Of a DNA stretch of 64,000 nucleotides, positions 22,481-32,905 are shown piece after piece. The notes beneath the pieces are model-generated. The model made no database searches. It had not been told where the DNA came from and was given only the letters and a program-made list of their open reading frames with translations. The position numbers and the translations under genes are program-made. Origin of the DNA: Corydoras sp. C115 (taxonomy: Eukaryota; Chordata; Actinopteri; Siluriformes; Callichthyidae); the NCBI GenBank assembly GCA_019802505.1, contig JAFMOC010000071.1:682001-746000 (forward strand). The letters are read 5' to 3'. How positions within the stretch are numbered: the first letter of the stretch is position 1; every line of letters starts with the position of its first letter.

Positions 22481-23909
22481 AATATGCATGCCAAGCCCAA
22501 CCACGTGAGTCAGAACTACAAGAGACAAATACAAATTTAAAAGATTTGCAAATCAAATAAATATAATAAAAACAGTATAAATATCTCACATATTAAATAC
22601 CGTGCATAGAGGTAAATGAGATGTACACGTGAACCTTACAAAGAGAAACATGCAGCAGGTGATAACCATGTTTAAAATCTTGTGAAAATCCTAGAAAAGT
22701 ACATGTTGTTCTAGCTGGATACGATGCCCAAAAAACTAAAAAGTAATATTTGAAATGTGTTGGTGTCACAATAGTGTTTTTTTTTCTTATTTTGGAGCAG
22801 CGTGATGTGAGCTTCATTACTGTCAGGTTATTTTTGCATTAAAAACAGTGTAACACTTTTATGAATCCATAAATAATAAATCTTTATAAATGTGATTATA
22901 ACCTATTACAAATGCCAGATACATAGAAAGTGTTACCCAAAACACCTTGTTGTTAAGAGAGATAATATTGGTTTATGAACAGAGAGTCTAAAGTAAATCT
23001 ATATATCCAACTGTGGTAAGTAAAAACAGTAAAGCAGTTTTACAGTATTCCGATCCTAAACCCAGAAAGAGCAGGCCATAGGGACAGTGGTAAGAAGAAA
23101 GCAGTGGTAAATTGTATGGGACTCTCATGCATTATTGTTAATAAGTTGTTAGCTTTATTATCACACATTCATGCAGTGAGAGTTGTTATAGTTCAGGCTA
23201 ACTGCAAGACCTTAAAACCAATAACCTACATAGAGTAAATCACATTATTTGTTCATAAAAAAAAAAAAAATACTTTAGACGATTGTATATTTATTGACAT
23301 GCTCAGATCAAAAGATAAGGCTGTATACTGCAGTCTAAGGCAAATAGCAAATAAAGAGTGGTCCAGAAAGCAAGATGATCCATCTGTTTGTTTTCACAGG
23401 CTGATGGCAGAAAGAAAAAGTCCCCACTGACACACTGAAGCTTTTTAGTTAGTCCAATATTTGTCGTTATTGAAAAAACAAGTTCCGGCTTGAACTGAGA
23501 AGTCACAATACTCTGAATTGGTATTTCGTTTCACCAGTGGGACAGCGAGTCTTGTGCTGTTAAACAGTGTCCCAGCACTGTACTGCAGCAGCCAAAAGAA
23601 GCCAGCGCTCAATGGTGCCAAACACTTTTTTTTTTTTACTCAGACAAGCACAGGATGATGAACATCATGTTCTGAACTTGTGAAGCTGAGCCTACATATA
23701 TTGTGGTAAAACAGCAGGAAGAAGTGCAACTTTTAATGACTGTTACTGACCATCCTGAGCAGTGATATAACAAACAGACAAACATATTTTGAGCTCAGAT
23801 TCAGGATACGAAGCTACTCAGAAGACTCATGTGGTCTCATTAAGAACTTAGTGTTAGGCATTATCACTCATCTACCCCATCTGTTGGCACCTTGTTCGAT
23901 TATTCTTCA

Positions 23910-23910
<1 letters not shown>

Positions 23911-23999
<89 letters not shown>

Positions 24000-24030
24000 A
24001 TTATTATTATTATTATTATTTATTTATTTA
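23911..24030. repeat. (TA)n then (TTA)n and T-rich tract
   Basis: About 42 TA units (23911-23995) run into about eight TTA units and a T-rich run. Confidence 0.97.
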
Positions 24031-24479
24031 TTTTTTTTTTTCAAAATGTTTACAAATAAAAAATAAAATAAAAATAATAAAATAAAGGTTTTTAGTCTTT
24101 TCAAAAATATAATTAGACTGGAAAGCACATGACAGGGGAGACAATTTCTTTATAAATATTCTCTCCAGCCACACATTCATGGGCTCACCTTTAGCTTTTT
24201 ATATGGTTTTTAGCTGTTATAGCTGTAACAGCTCCTGCAGGTGCAATGTATCTGTGTACAAATGCTTCTCTGTATATTGTGTTAAATTCTCTTAAAACAC
24301 AATGTAATATTTATTTTAAAAATTACTGTTTAAGTTAAAAATGAGCTAAAAATAATACAGTATTTGGTCAAACTGTTTATGAATACAATAGTCCTAATGC
24401 ATTGTAAACACATTTATAATGCTTAAAAAGTATTTATGACACTTAACAACATTTGTAATAAGCCTCCGTTAGCATGCAT

Positions 24480-24835
24480 AATTGTTCATAGTCACACTGA
24501 TCACATGTTCGCTTCTTGGCCCTGGGGATCCAGGTTCGAATCCCGATCTGAGTGGAGTTTCCATATTCTCCCCATGTCTGTGTGGGTTTCCTCGGGGTAC
24601 TCCAGTTTCCCACCAGAATACAAAAACATTGATTTGAGGTCAATTGGGTTCTCAAAATTGGTCTATATTGTGTGGTTCTGTGCCTGTATGACTGAGTGTG
24701 CCCAGTGATAGATGTCCTGATTGTATCTGCTCAGCACCCAAAATGTCCTCCCCATGGGGAAGCTCCCCCTCCCTACCCTAGTATAGCATTAAGCTGAAGA
24801 TAATGAATGAATGAATGAATGAATGAATTAATTAA
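24480..24835 (+). mobile_element. SINE copy, diverged
   Basis: B box GGTTCGAATCCCGATCTGAG, body TACAAAAACATTGATTTGAG and tail with GAAGATAATGAATGAATG; the head is decayed. It follows an AT-rich segment with TTTATAATGC motifs like the MITE at 40.36 kb. Confidence 0.85.
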
Positions 24836-25109
24836 TTAATTAATGAATAATGCATCATATAATACTTATATAAACTTTTATGTTCTGTATCCATTTATGT
24901 TCTGTATGTGATCTTGTTTATGTAATCTAATGCATTGAACTAAAAGATAACACCTGTAAAGCACTTTAAAGTTTATGTTACCCGAGGGTCTGTAACACAT
25001 TGTAATCATGTAATCATAATCACGGTGTAATCATGGGTAACCATAATGCATTTAAAAAAAAATTCTAGAATATTTATAACACTTTATAATATTTTTGTTA
25101 TTTATCCAG

Positions 25110-25465
25110 CCATCCATCCATTATCTTCCACTTTATCCCTCTACTAGGGTCGTGGGGGTTCCCCATGCCCAGCCAGGAGAGAAGGTTTCAGACACTGGGC
25201 AGATACACCCAGGACAGGGTGCCAATCTATCGCTGGGCACATACTCACTCACTCACTCACTCAGACACATTCTATATGGAGGAATTTTGGAGAATTCAAT
25301 TTACCTTGAATCCATGTTTTTGAACTGTGGGAGGAAACGGAGAACCCGGAGGAAACCCACGCGGACACAGGGAGAACATGGAAACTCCACCCAGATTGGG
25401 GTTTGAACCAGAAATCCCTAGTGCTGAGAAATGAATTTGCTAACCACTAAGCCACCGTGCTGCCC
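25110..25465 (-). mobile_element. SINE copy
   Basis: Complete-looking minus-strand copy from CCATCCATCCATTATCTTCC (tail) to CTAACCACTAAGCCACCGTG (head). Confidence 0.9.
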
Positions 25466-27208
25466 TTTAGTTATTTATAATAATAGTAAATACTGAGGAG
25501 CTGTGGACGCCACCCTAACTTTGTTTTCCTGTGCCACCTTTGATTTTAGTGCAAACCACTGGCACACTTTGTTGGACCTGCCTTGTTAGATCTGTTAGTT
25601 AATGGAACCATGCCTATCTGCCCTTCATTCATACATCAGCAGCATGACTCAAATAGCCCAACTAAACATTTTACAAGTAGTTTGCCTGTTGAGTGAATGA
25701 GTGAAACACTGTATGAGTGAAATTATGAACAGCTATGTAAATGATTATTATTATTAAAATGATTATGAATATAATGAGGCACTATAAATACTGGATTCAT
25801 AGAAAGTGTTAACAAATGATGTTGACAGAACATTATATGAGATCAGATAATAATTGTCTTATCTAAAACATGATCTTTATATAGTTGGCAAACAATATTT
25901 ACTCTCTGCTATAAAAACTCATTGCTTACAGTCCTACCATAGAGATAATATCACGACTTACTGACTTACTTGTTTTCTTATAACCTTCAGTATGAGAGGA
26001 GTGTTTTCACCAAGAATTCTGTCATATGGTGTTTAGATTCTCTGTAATAAGAAAAAGGCACAACACCTGTCGATATTTTTGACAGTCCAGTGTCTCAGAA
26101 CCCTTCCTCTCCAAATTATGCCTCTCAGCTTGGGTTTATTGTGACAGCATCTTGGCATCCCAACAGTTCAGCATAGCATATAAACCAGTTGGTCCAAAAA
26201 AATATAAAAGTCCCTTTGAATATATATAAGGTGGAAATGCATGTCTATGACAAAGAAGGAGAAGGAATGAAAAACTCGAGTGACAGAGTGACAGACAGCA
26301 AAAAAATGAAGGCAAAATGAAGGAGAGAGACAAAATATGTACAACCAAACAAAAGTGAGTTAGTATCACTTTCAGTAAAACCCCACAAGTGTTGTAACTC
26401 AGTGAAGGGTTACCCCAGAGAGCACCAATGTTTTAAATCAGTGGTTGCACTTAATAAGAATTTGAAATAGAAATAACCAAATAGATAATTGGTACTGAAA
26501 TGACATATATTTGTGTTTGCTTCAGTGGATTAACATCCTCTCTATAGGCATCATGCATCACAAGACAAACCTACAGAGAGCCCAGTCGATCTTGTTTCCT
26601 GCCAGACTTGCATCAATTTCTCAACTCAGAGGCTTTTGGCCCGTAGCTACTTACTCAGGCTGCAAAACTTTCTGAGTTGTAAAATCACAGCCATCATAAA
26701 GTTTTCTAGACTACACACTACACAGAGAGAGCAAGGTCTCCCCCAAATCAGAATTAAACCAGCTTTATTATTTTTTTCTAGAATAAACAAAACAATTCAA
26801 TCATCCTTATTATTTACTTCATTAACTTATTTACTACTTCATTTAAACATATTTAAATCAGAAAAACATATTGTGGCCACCCACTCAACTTTCTATTCAT
26901 TGCATCAGTTTCATTTGTCAAGATACACTGTAAGTCTTATTTCCTGGTTTTGACTACTTAGTTATAACAGACACAACATTGGCTCCATTGCAAAAACTCT
27001 GAATATACAATATAGGATGCAGTATTGCATGTGAAATGTCTAAACAAACTCCTGGACCCTTACTGCCCCTTAACTTTTTGTGTGTTTTTTCTGTTTTATT
27101 ACAACCACTTTAGAACATGGCATAGTGGTAAATGTGCACATTGTTGGATACAACCACATTAGACCTAAAGCTACAAGTGACAAATATTCATTCTCATCTA
27201 ATTATTTA
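25466..27208. other. Intergenic DNA, nothing recognised
   Basis: Several short open frames occur on both strands, but none shows a domain, signal peptide or family motif. Confidence 0.5.
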
Positions 27209-27528
27209 ATTTCATTATCTTCCGCTTAATCCAGTGTCTAGAGTTGCAAGGGGAAGGGGTCCATTAAGGGGACCATGTTTTGGGAGCTGGGAAGCCAATC
27301 CATCGCTGGGTAAATACTCACTCACACAGAAACACAGAAACCATTTAGATAGGGCAATTAGGAGCAGCCAATTCACCTTGGATTCATGTTTTTGGACTGT
27401 GAGAGGAAACCGAAGAACCAGGACAATATCCACGCGAACACATGAAAAACATGAAAAACTCCACCAAGATCTGGAATCAAACCTACATCCCCAGTACTGA
27501 AAGACGACCACTCAGCTACTGTGCCGAC
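27209..27528 (-). mobile_element. SINE copy, diverged
   Basis: Tail ATTATCTTCCGCTTAATCC, body CATGTTTTTGGACTGTGAGA and a decayed head ending CTGTGCCGAC. It has a deletion in the middle. Confidence 0.85.
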
Positions 27529-27601
27529 TCAAATAATAGTTCAACAAGTATATTAAAACAATATAAAACATCCTATATACAGTAACACACATAGCTGAAC
27601 C

Positions 27602-28535
27602 CAGTGATTCTTAAACACTATGCCGTGGCACATTAGTTGTGACGTGGAATTTCACCTGATTGGTACTCTAAGCAAGCAGTGTGTGGTAATGGGTAGAACA
27701 ATTACATTTAGTACAGAGCCGTTAAAGATCTCTGTGTGTGTCTTTATTCAATTCCTGCAAAAATATCCACTTTATGTTCAACAAAACAGGCCCAGGTTTC
27801 ACACTGAGTAAGTAAATTGAGACTAGATTTCCCAACAATGGGTGTATGCAACGTTACATCCCCTCATCTCTCCATATTTTGCACATTTGGATCCAGACCC
27901 CTTTAAATGCTGTGCAGAGTATGATCCTGCCATATTAAAACCCACAGTATATCTGTGTTTTGGTTGCATGCAATAATGGAATAAAGAAATATTTAAAGAA
28001 GTCACGCATGCACTGTTATTGTGTGTGTGTGTGTGTGTGCGTGTGTATGTGTGTGTGTGTGTGTATGTGTGTGTGTGTGTGTGTGTGTTTACACCTCATG
28101 TCTGTTTGAGCTGGCATTGTGTAATATGTAGAGCTATTAGGTAGTTATAGAGGTAGAGGTAAAGCTCACTGTCTCCTCCTTGATTCTCCTCCTTGATTCC
28201 AAGTTCAGCTTAGCTTAGTGTTTAAGATCAAACTTAGCATTTTCCTTTAAATGTATTAATTAATTGAACAGCCTTTTGCTAATCAGTTTCTGTGTTTCTT
28301 TTGTTTCATTTCAGCAACTTGGTGGCATTTTTATTTCTAGTTTAGGCCTGCTGGTGTAAAGTTCAATGAATGCTTTTATATACTTACTTGTCTGTAAATT
28401 GTCTTATACACCCACAATGTAACAAGAATTGTATTATGTTTAAATAAATAAACTTTTTGTCACATTTTTGTGTGCCATGTGACTTTTCTAGTATAAAATA
28501 TATTAAAAATGGCTCAAAATGTTTGGGAAACACTG
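27602..28535. mobile_element. hAT-like non-autonomous DNA transposon
   Basis: The ends are imperfect inverted repeats: CAGTGATTCTTAAAC at 27602 and GTTTGGGAAACACTG ending at 28535 (11 of 15 positions pair). Subterminal GCCGTGGCACA and TGTGCCATG also pair. The 8-bp flanks GCTGAACC and GCCTAACT agree at 5 positions, consistent with an old 8-bp hAT duplication. A (GT)n microsatellite occupies 28020-28088. No transposase frame is present. Confidence 0.65.
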
Positions 28536-28957
28536 GCCTAACTTAACCTCAGTTGGCATATAATCCCTACATCTAGCCATGCCACAGACATCACATTATA
28601 TTTGCTTCACAGGAAAATGCACAAAAACACAGTGCAATGCCTCAGTCTCATAGGGGAAATGGCAAGCATGGTCTGAAAAAGTGCCGAGCATAGCCCAAAA
28701 GACATGCTGCTTGAGAATTTGTATGCACAAATACTGCCTGATTGCTATGTCCTGAGCACTTACACCTGCTCCTAATTAATTGTGGTAGAACACAGGTCTG
28801 TGCTACCATAATCTTTATAGCTATAAAAAAAATGATATTATGGATATTATGTTACAGTTTTGGGCTAAATCTAGTGTATCCTGAGCTGTATAAACAGATA
28901 AATCCTAACAGATAAAGCATGTCTTATTTATTAATTTCTATATAGAGTATGTACAGG
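28536..28957. other. Intergenic DNA
   Basis: No gene or repeat is recognised between the hAT-like element and the LTR element. Confidence 0.45.
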
Positions 28958-29281
28958 TGTCACAAAGGGGGCGCGCAGTCCGTCCAAAGGCAGCGCAGCG
29001 CAGTGCTATGCAGGGGCGAGGTGCCCGCGGTGGGAATGAGTGAGCCAGGCGACCAGGTAAGCAGCAAGGAGATGTTTAATAAACCAAACCAAAACCGAAC
29101 CGAGTCGAACGCCAATGCGACACCGAACAAAAACATAGCACATACACTAACAAATGTAACATTAGTAATGCTGGCCTGCTGACTCAGGGAGCATGCACTC
29201 TTTAAGTGTAGTCAGCAGGCCGCATGTGACTAGGTAGGACCCAATCCCAGCTCTCGAGGATGGGCCCTACCTACAGGAACA
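28958..29281 (-). repeat. 3' LTR of the 29-31 kb element (U3 end missing)
   Basis: Homologous to the 5598-6000 solo LTR from TGTCACAAAG to GGAAC.CC. It lacks the last 60 bp or so. It holds a perfect 12-bp inverted repeat (GGCCTGCTGACT at 29173-29184, AGTCAGCAGGCC at 29210-29221) around the predicted promoter, with minus-strand CTTAAAG at 29206-29200. Confidence 0.85.
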
Positions 29282-29292
29282 CCAAAAGCGAC

Positions 29293-29562
29293 GAGGGCTT
29301 TTTAGGGCGCTTAGGCGGCGAGACCTTTTAAGGGCGCTATGGCGGCGAGACCTTTTGAGGGCGCTAAGGTGGCGAGACCTTTTGAGGGCACTAAGGCGGC
29401 GAGACCTTTTGAGGGCGCTAAGGCGGCGAGCCTTTTTGAGGGTGCTAAGGTGGCGAGACCCTTTGAGGGTGCTAAGGTGGCGAGACCTTTTGAGGGCGCT
29501 AAGGCGGCGACCCCTTTTGAGGACGCTAAGGCGGCGAGACCCTTTGAGGGCGCTAAGGCGAA
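29293..29562 (-). repeat. 27-bp tandem array, 10 units (9-residue protein repeat)
   Basis: Ten units of exactly 27 bp, consensus GAGACCTTTTGAGGGCGCTA then AGGCGGC on the plus strand. The length is three-divisible, so minus-strand frames stay open through the array: one reads LAALAPSKG repeats, another RSRRLSALK repeats. Which frame, if any, is translated is unknown. Confidence 0.95.
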
Positions 29563-30034
29563 CTGGCCTATCAATGGCGCGGAGGCGACGTGACCCCTTG
29601 CGGACGTGGGGGCGAGGTGACCTACTGACCGCGTGGGAGCAACATGGCCTACTCAGGACGCTGAGAAGACGTGGCCCTGAGACGCTCAAAACCTGCGGGC
29701 TCAGGCGCAGGAGAGACCAACATGGACTCTGACGCCGACGGGAGCGCAACCGCATGGGCTACCGAGGTAGATGCGACTGCAGAAATGACACGAGTGGACG
29801 CAACCGCAGAGGTTCCCCGAGTAGGCCTGAGCGTAGCACAGTCCTTGTCCTTAAACTGGGTGTCCGGACTAGAGTTCCGTGTCTCCTGAGCGTCGGGCAA
29901 ACTGTCCAGAGCGGAGAGCAAATTGTCCAGAGCGAGAAGTAGATGATCCCGAGCGCGGTTCGCTAGCGGCGCGAAGCAGATTACTGTCGGAGCAGAGCGA
30001 CTCGCTGACGGAGCACGGCTCACGAGGCAGTTCA

Positions 30035-30488
30035 CTAGGCGGTACGCTGCTCACGAGGCAGTACGCTGACTGCACGTGGCGGCTTGCTGTCAGAGCGCAG
30101 CGGCTCGCAGGACGGATTCCCGATCTGCAAGCTGCGAAGCTGTCTGCTCACAGCGCCCAGGTGCTCGCTGACACCGCGGTCATCCTGACCCGGGGGGAAC
30201 CTTCCTAAGAAGGCCGCCTCGAACAAGCTGGCCGAAGTGAGGCAGTCATCCCCGGCGGCCACTAAGCTCTCGGCCCACCTCCGCGCGGGGCCCAGAAGTC
30301 TGGAGAGGTAGAACTGCACCCTCTCCCTGTCTGATAGCTCCCGACTGGTCACACATTCGAACACCTTGCGACTTCCGTTGATGTACGGGAGTGGCTTCAA
30401 AGCCACTCCGTCGCAAGGGGAGCTTACACGGAACTGAGAGAGAGAGCACGATCTCCCCATACTCCGGGATGCGGTCAATAACCCTCAT
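30035..30488 (-). pseudogene. Gag-like fragment of the 29-31 kb element
   Basis: An ATG at 30488 opens MRVIDRIPEYGEIVLSLSV, the same start as in the 9017 copy. After about 20 codons the recognisable gag-type helix region lies in another minus frame (SRELSDRERVQFYLSRLLGP, ARRWAESLVAAGDDCL, then FEAAFLGRFPP). This resembles the capsid-core pattern of Ty3/Gypsy gag proteins, with a conserved Arg-x-x-x-Trp and the FxxxFxxRF block. No zinc knuckle follows; Ser/Ala/Pro-rich sequence replaces it. At least one frame break separates ATG and core, so it is called a pseudogene. The gag assignment rests on pattern similarity. Confidence 0.6.
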
Positions 30489-30539
30489 CGTGAATGCCCA
30501 TGAGGAGGGCGGATAAAAGATTTAACGGCAGCTAATGCA

Positions 30540-30870
30540 GCAGCCGGAATGCAGCTAATGCTGCAGCCGGAAAAACCTAATGACGGGGCTAGCGGTGAGG
30601 TAATGCAGCAACCTGCTTCAGCCGGGGAAACGGCTAATGGCAGGGCTAGCGCCGAGGATGAAAAGCGGAACGCCACAGCTGGAGAAAAGGCTAATGGCGG
30701 GGCTAGCGCCGAGGTAATGCAGCTAATGCTGCAGCCGGAGAACTGGCTAATAGCAGGGCTAGCGCCGACGTAATGCAGCAACCTGCTGCAGCCGGGAAAA
30801 CGGCTAATGGCGGGGCTAGCGCTGAGGTAATGCAGCTAATGCTGCAGCTGGAGACGTGGCTAATGGCGGC
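30540..30870 (-). repeat. 57-bp-period leader array with GCTAGC cores
   Basis: GCTAGC starts at 30588, 30645, 30702, 30758 and 30815, with spacings of 57, 57, 56 and 57 bp, each inside GGCTAATGGCGGGGCTAGCG-type units. The array lies between the primer-binding region and the gag-like ATG. Confidence 0.93.
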
Positions 30871-30953
30871 TATAAGACACGAGTGCCGGGGCTGACCGAA
30901 AAAACGGGATATGCGGCAGCGTGGAAAAAGACAAAAAAAATCCGGTGTTGTGG

Positions 30954-30964
30954 AGGCCAGCATT
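30954..30964 (-). promoter_or_regulatory. Candidate self-priming site of the 29-31 kb element
   Basis: One base beyond the LTR end the minus strand reads AATGCTGGCCT. It is the exact complement of AGGCCAGCATT in the LTR (minus strand, 29177-29167), which lies about 29 nt downstream of a TTAAAG box. Confidence 0.6.
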
Positions 30965-30965
30965 C

Positions 30966-31159
30966 TGTCACAAAGGGGGCGCGCAGTCCTTCTAAAGGCG
31001 GCGCAGCGCGGTGCTATGTAGGGGCAAGGTGCCCGCGGTGGGAATGAGTGAGCCAGGCGACCAGGTAAGCAGCAGGAAGGTGTTTAATGAATGAAAAGCG
31101 TAAACCAAAACCGAACCGAGTCGAACGCCAACGCGACGCCGAACAAAAACATAGCACAT
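30966..31159 (-). repeat. 5' LTR of the 29-31 kb element (R/U5 part only)
   Basis: Matches 28958-29150 closely (TGTCACAAAGGGGGCGCGCA through AACAAAAACATAGCACAT) and then breaks off, so its U3 promoter is lost. Confidence 0.85.
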
Positions 31160-31304
31160 GTTTAGTCAAACGATTAACACGATTATTAGATTTTAGTGAA
31201 ATTGTCTAGGATATTGGGTGGGCAGTGGGCAGTCACAGGTGAATTCTATTACCTCACCTGGTTCCTGACTCCACCTTTCATTCCAACAGCTCTTGTTTCA
31301 ATTA

Positions 31305-32905
31305 CAAGTTTAAGTTCAAGTAATTTATTTATATAATGCTTTTTACAACAGTACCTTGGGAAACCTTGGGAGGATCAAGACTCATCCTCATCCTCCTTGA
31401 GTGGCAGGGCAGCAGCAACGGTGTAAGACAGCCATGTACAGTGTCAAGATTGGGTGACTTTATTTAACAAATGGAAAAACTCTAACAACTGGAAAACTAT
31501 ATTTAAGTCCATTAAGGGGGTTCTGCATGACCGCAAGTCCAGTTAATATCCATGTTCCATCCAGTAGCCATCTTAGCCGCAGTGCTTCGGCAGAGCCATG
31601 GATGAAGCTCTGACTATGAAGCTCTGAATCCGGCCACACCTCAAAAGAAACAGACAAGAAAAGCAGTTAGAGTAAGCACAGCAATAAGTAATAAGTAATT
31701 GATTGACACAGTGCAGGAAGGCTATTTCAAAGTTGAGGAGCCTTGTGGGATAACGCTCTTCCACTCGCAGTAATTTTATTTATTCTAGGAGCTAAAAGTA
31801 AACCAGCACCTTGAGATTGGAGCTTGTGTGTTGGCTTATACAATTGAATCAGCTCGCTCAGATACTGTGGAGCCTGATTATATAGAATTTTATATGTTAT
31901 CAGTAAAATGTTGTACTCAATACGAAACTTAAGTGGTAGCCAGTGTAAGTTTGATAACACAGGACTGATATGATCAATCTTTCTGGTTTTAGTTAAAACT
32001 CTAGCTGCAGCATTTTGCACAAGTAATTTATTTAATGATTTATTAGAACAGGCGGCTTAGTGGTTAGCACGTTCGCCTCTCAGCGCTAGGGATTCCTGGT
32101 TCGAATCCGCATGGGTTTCCTCCGGGTTCTCCGGTTTCCTCCCAGTCCACTCCAGTCCAAAAACATGGATCAAGTCAATTGAATTCTCCAAATTGCCCCA
32201 TATAGAGTGTGTTTGTGTGAGTGTGTGTGTGAATGAGTGTGTGCCCAGCGACAGATTGGCGCCCTGTCCTGGGTGTATCTGCCCAGCGCCCGAGGCGTTC
32301 TCCCCTGGATGGGCATGGATTTATTATAACATCCTTTCAGAAGTTAATTACAATAATCTAACCTTGAGGTAATAAAACCATGAATTAGTTTTTCTGCATC
32401 TTGGAGGGGGAGGATTTTTCTTAGCTTCAAAATGTTACAAAGGTGAAAAAATGCAATTTTTAGTATTCTAGTCCAACTATTACAAACTCAGTTTTATCAG
32501 AATTTAGCAGTAGGAAGTTTTTTGACATCTATGTTTTAATATCTTGGATGCAGTCCACGAGCTTACTGACTGAATGAACATCATTAAGGTTAGCTGAAAT
32601 CTATAACTGTGTATCATCTACATAAGAGTGTAAACTGATTCCATGTTTACAAATGTCAGGTAGGATTTAAACCACTGGAGTGCAGATCCTGTAATGCCCA
32701 CAATGTATTCTAATCTATCAACTAAGATGTCATTGTCTATAGAGTCAAAGGCTGCATTAAGATCTGATATTACAAGAAAAGAGATTTGGTTATTGTCAGA
32801 GGACATTGGTAAGTCATTAACGACTTTAATTAAGGCTGTCTCAGTGCTATAGTGAGACATAAAACCTGACTGATAAACTTCATGAATGTTATTAGCTAGA
32901 AGATT
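31305..32905 (-). pseudogene. L2-group LINE, RT 3' half, interrupted by a SINE
   Basis: Minus strand 32905-32618 encodes an RT start block (NNIHEVYQSGFMSHYSTETA, then LVISDLNAAFDSIDND, where the first catalytic Asp lies). Further down, 32020-31727 encodes MQNAAARVLTKTRKIDHISP and LSNLHWLPLKFRIEYNILLI, the C-terminal RT region. The 3' UTR (31720-31310) matches the plus-strand copy at 59250-59430. The FADD block is decayed. A SINE with its own target duplication lies inside at 32051-32317, so it arrived later. Confidence 0.82.
32051..32317 (+). mobile_element. SINE inserted in the L2 LINE
   Basis: Head GGCGGCTTAGTGGTTAGCAC to CCTGGATGGGCATG. It is flanked by GATTTATTAGAACA (32037-32050) and GATTTATTATAACA (32318-32331), 13 of 14 identical. 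The usual GGATAAAGCGG tail is missing although the duplication is present. Confidence 0.88.

Larger units (their letters stand above)
28958..31159 (-). mobile_element. Non-autonomous LTR retrotransposon, self-priming type
   Basis: The minus-strand order is: partial 5' LTR (31159-30966), primer-binding region, GCTAGC leader array, gag-like fragment, Ser/Ala-rich region, 27-bp array, and 3' LTR (about 29281-28958). Both LTRs are incomplete at their U3 ends, so no target duplication is expected. There is no protease, RT or integrase, so any movement would need proteins from another element. The family also includes the solo LTR at 5598-6000 and the plus-strand fragment at 8575-9255. Extensive internal repeats and the lack of pol distinguish it from the chromovirus at 35 kb. 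Confidence 0.8.

Noticed and set aside
29267..29755. Arginine/serine-rich open frames through the 27-bp array, considered as a host gene
   Set aside because: They come from a tandem repeat whose unit is a multiple of three, so several frames on both strands stay open. LTR remnants on both sides show that it belongs to a retroelement.
29240..31160. CRISPR-like array
   Set aside because: The repeats are contiguous and diverged with no unique spacers, and the genome is eukaryotic.
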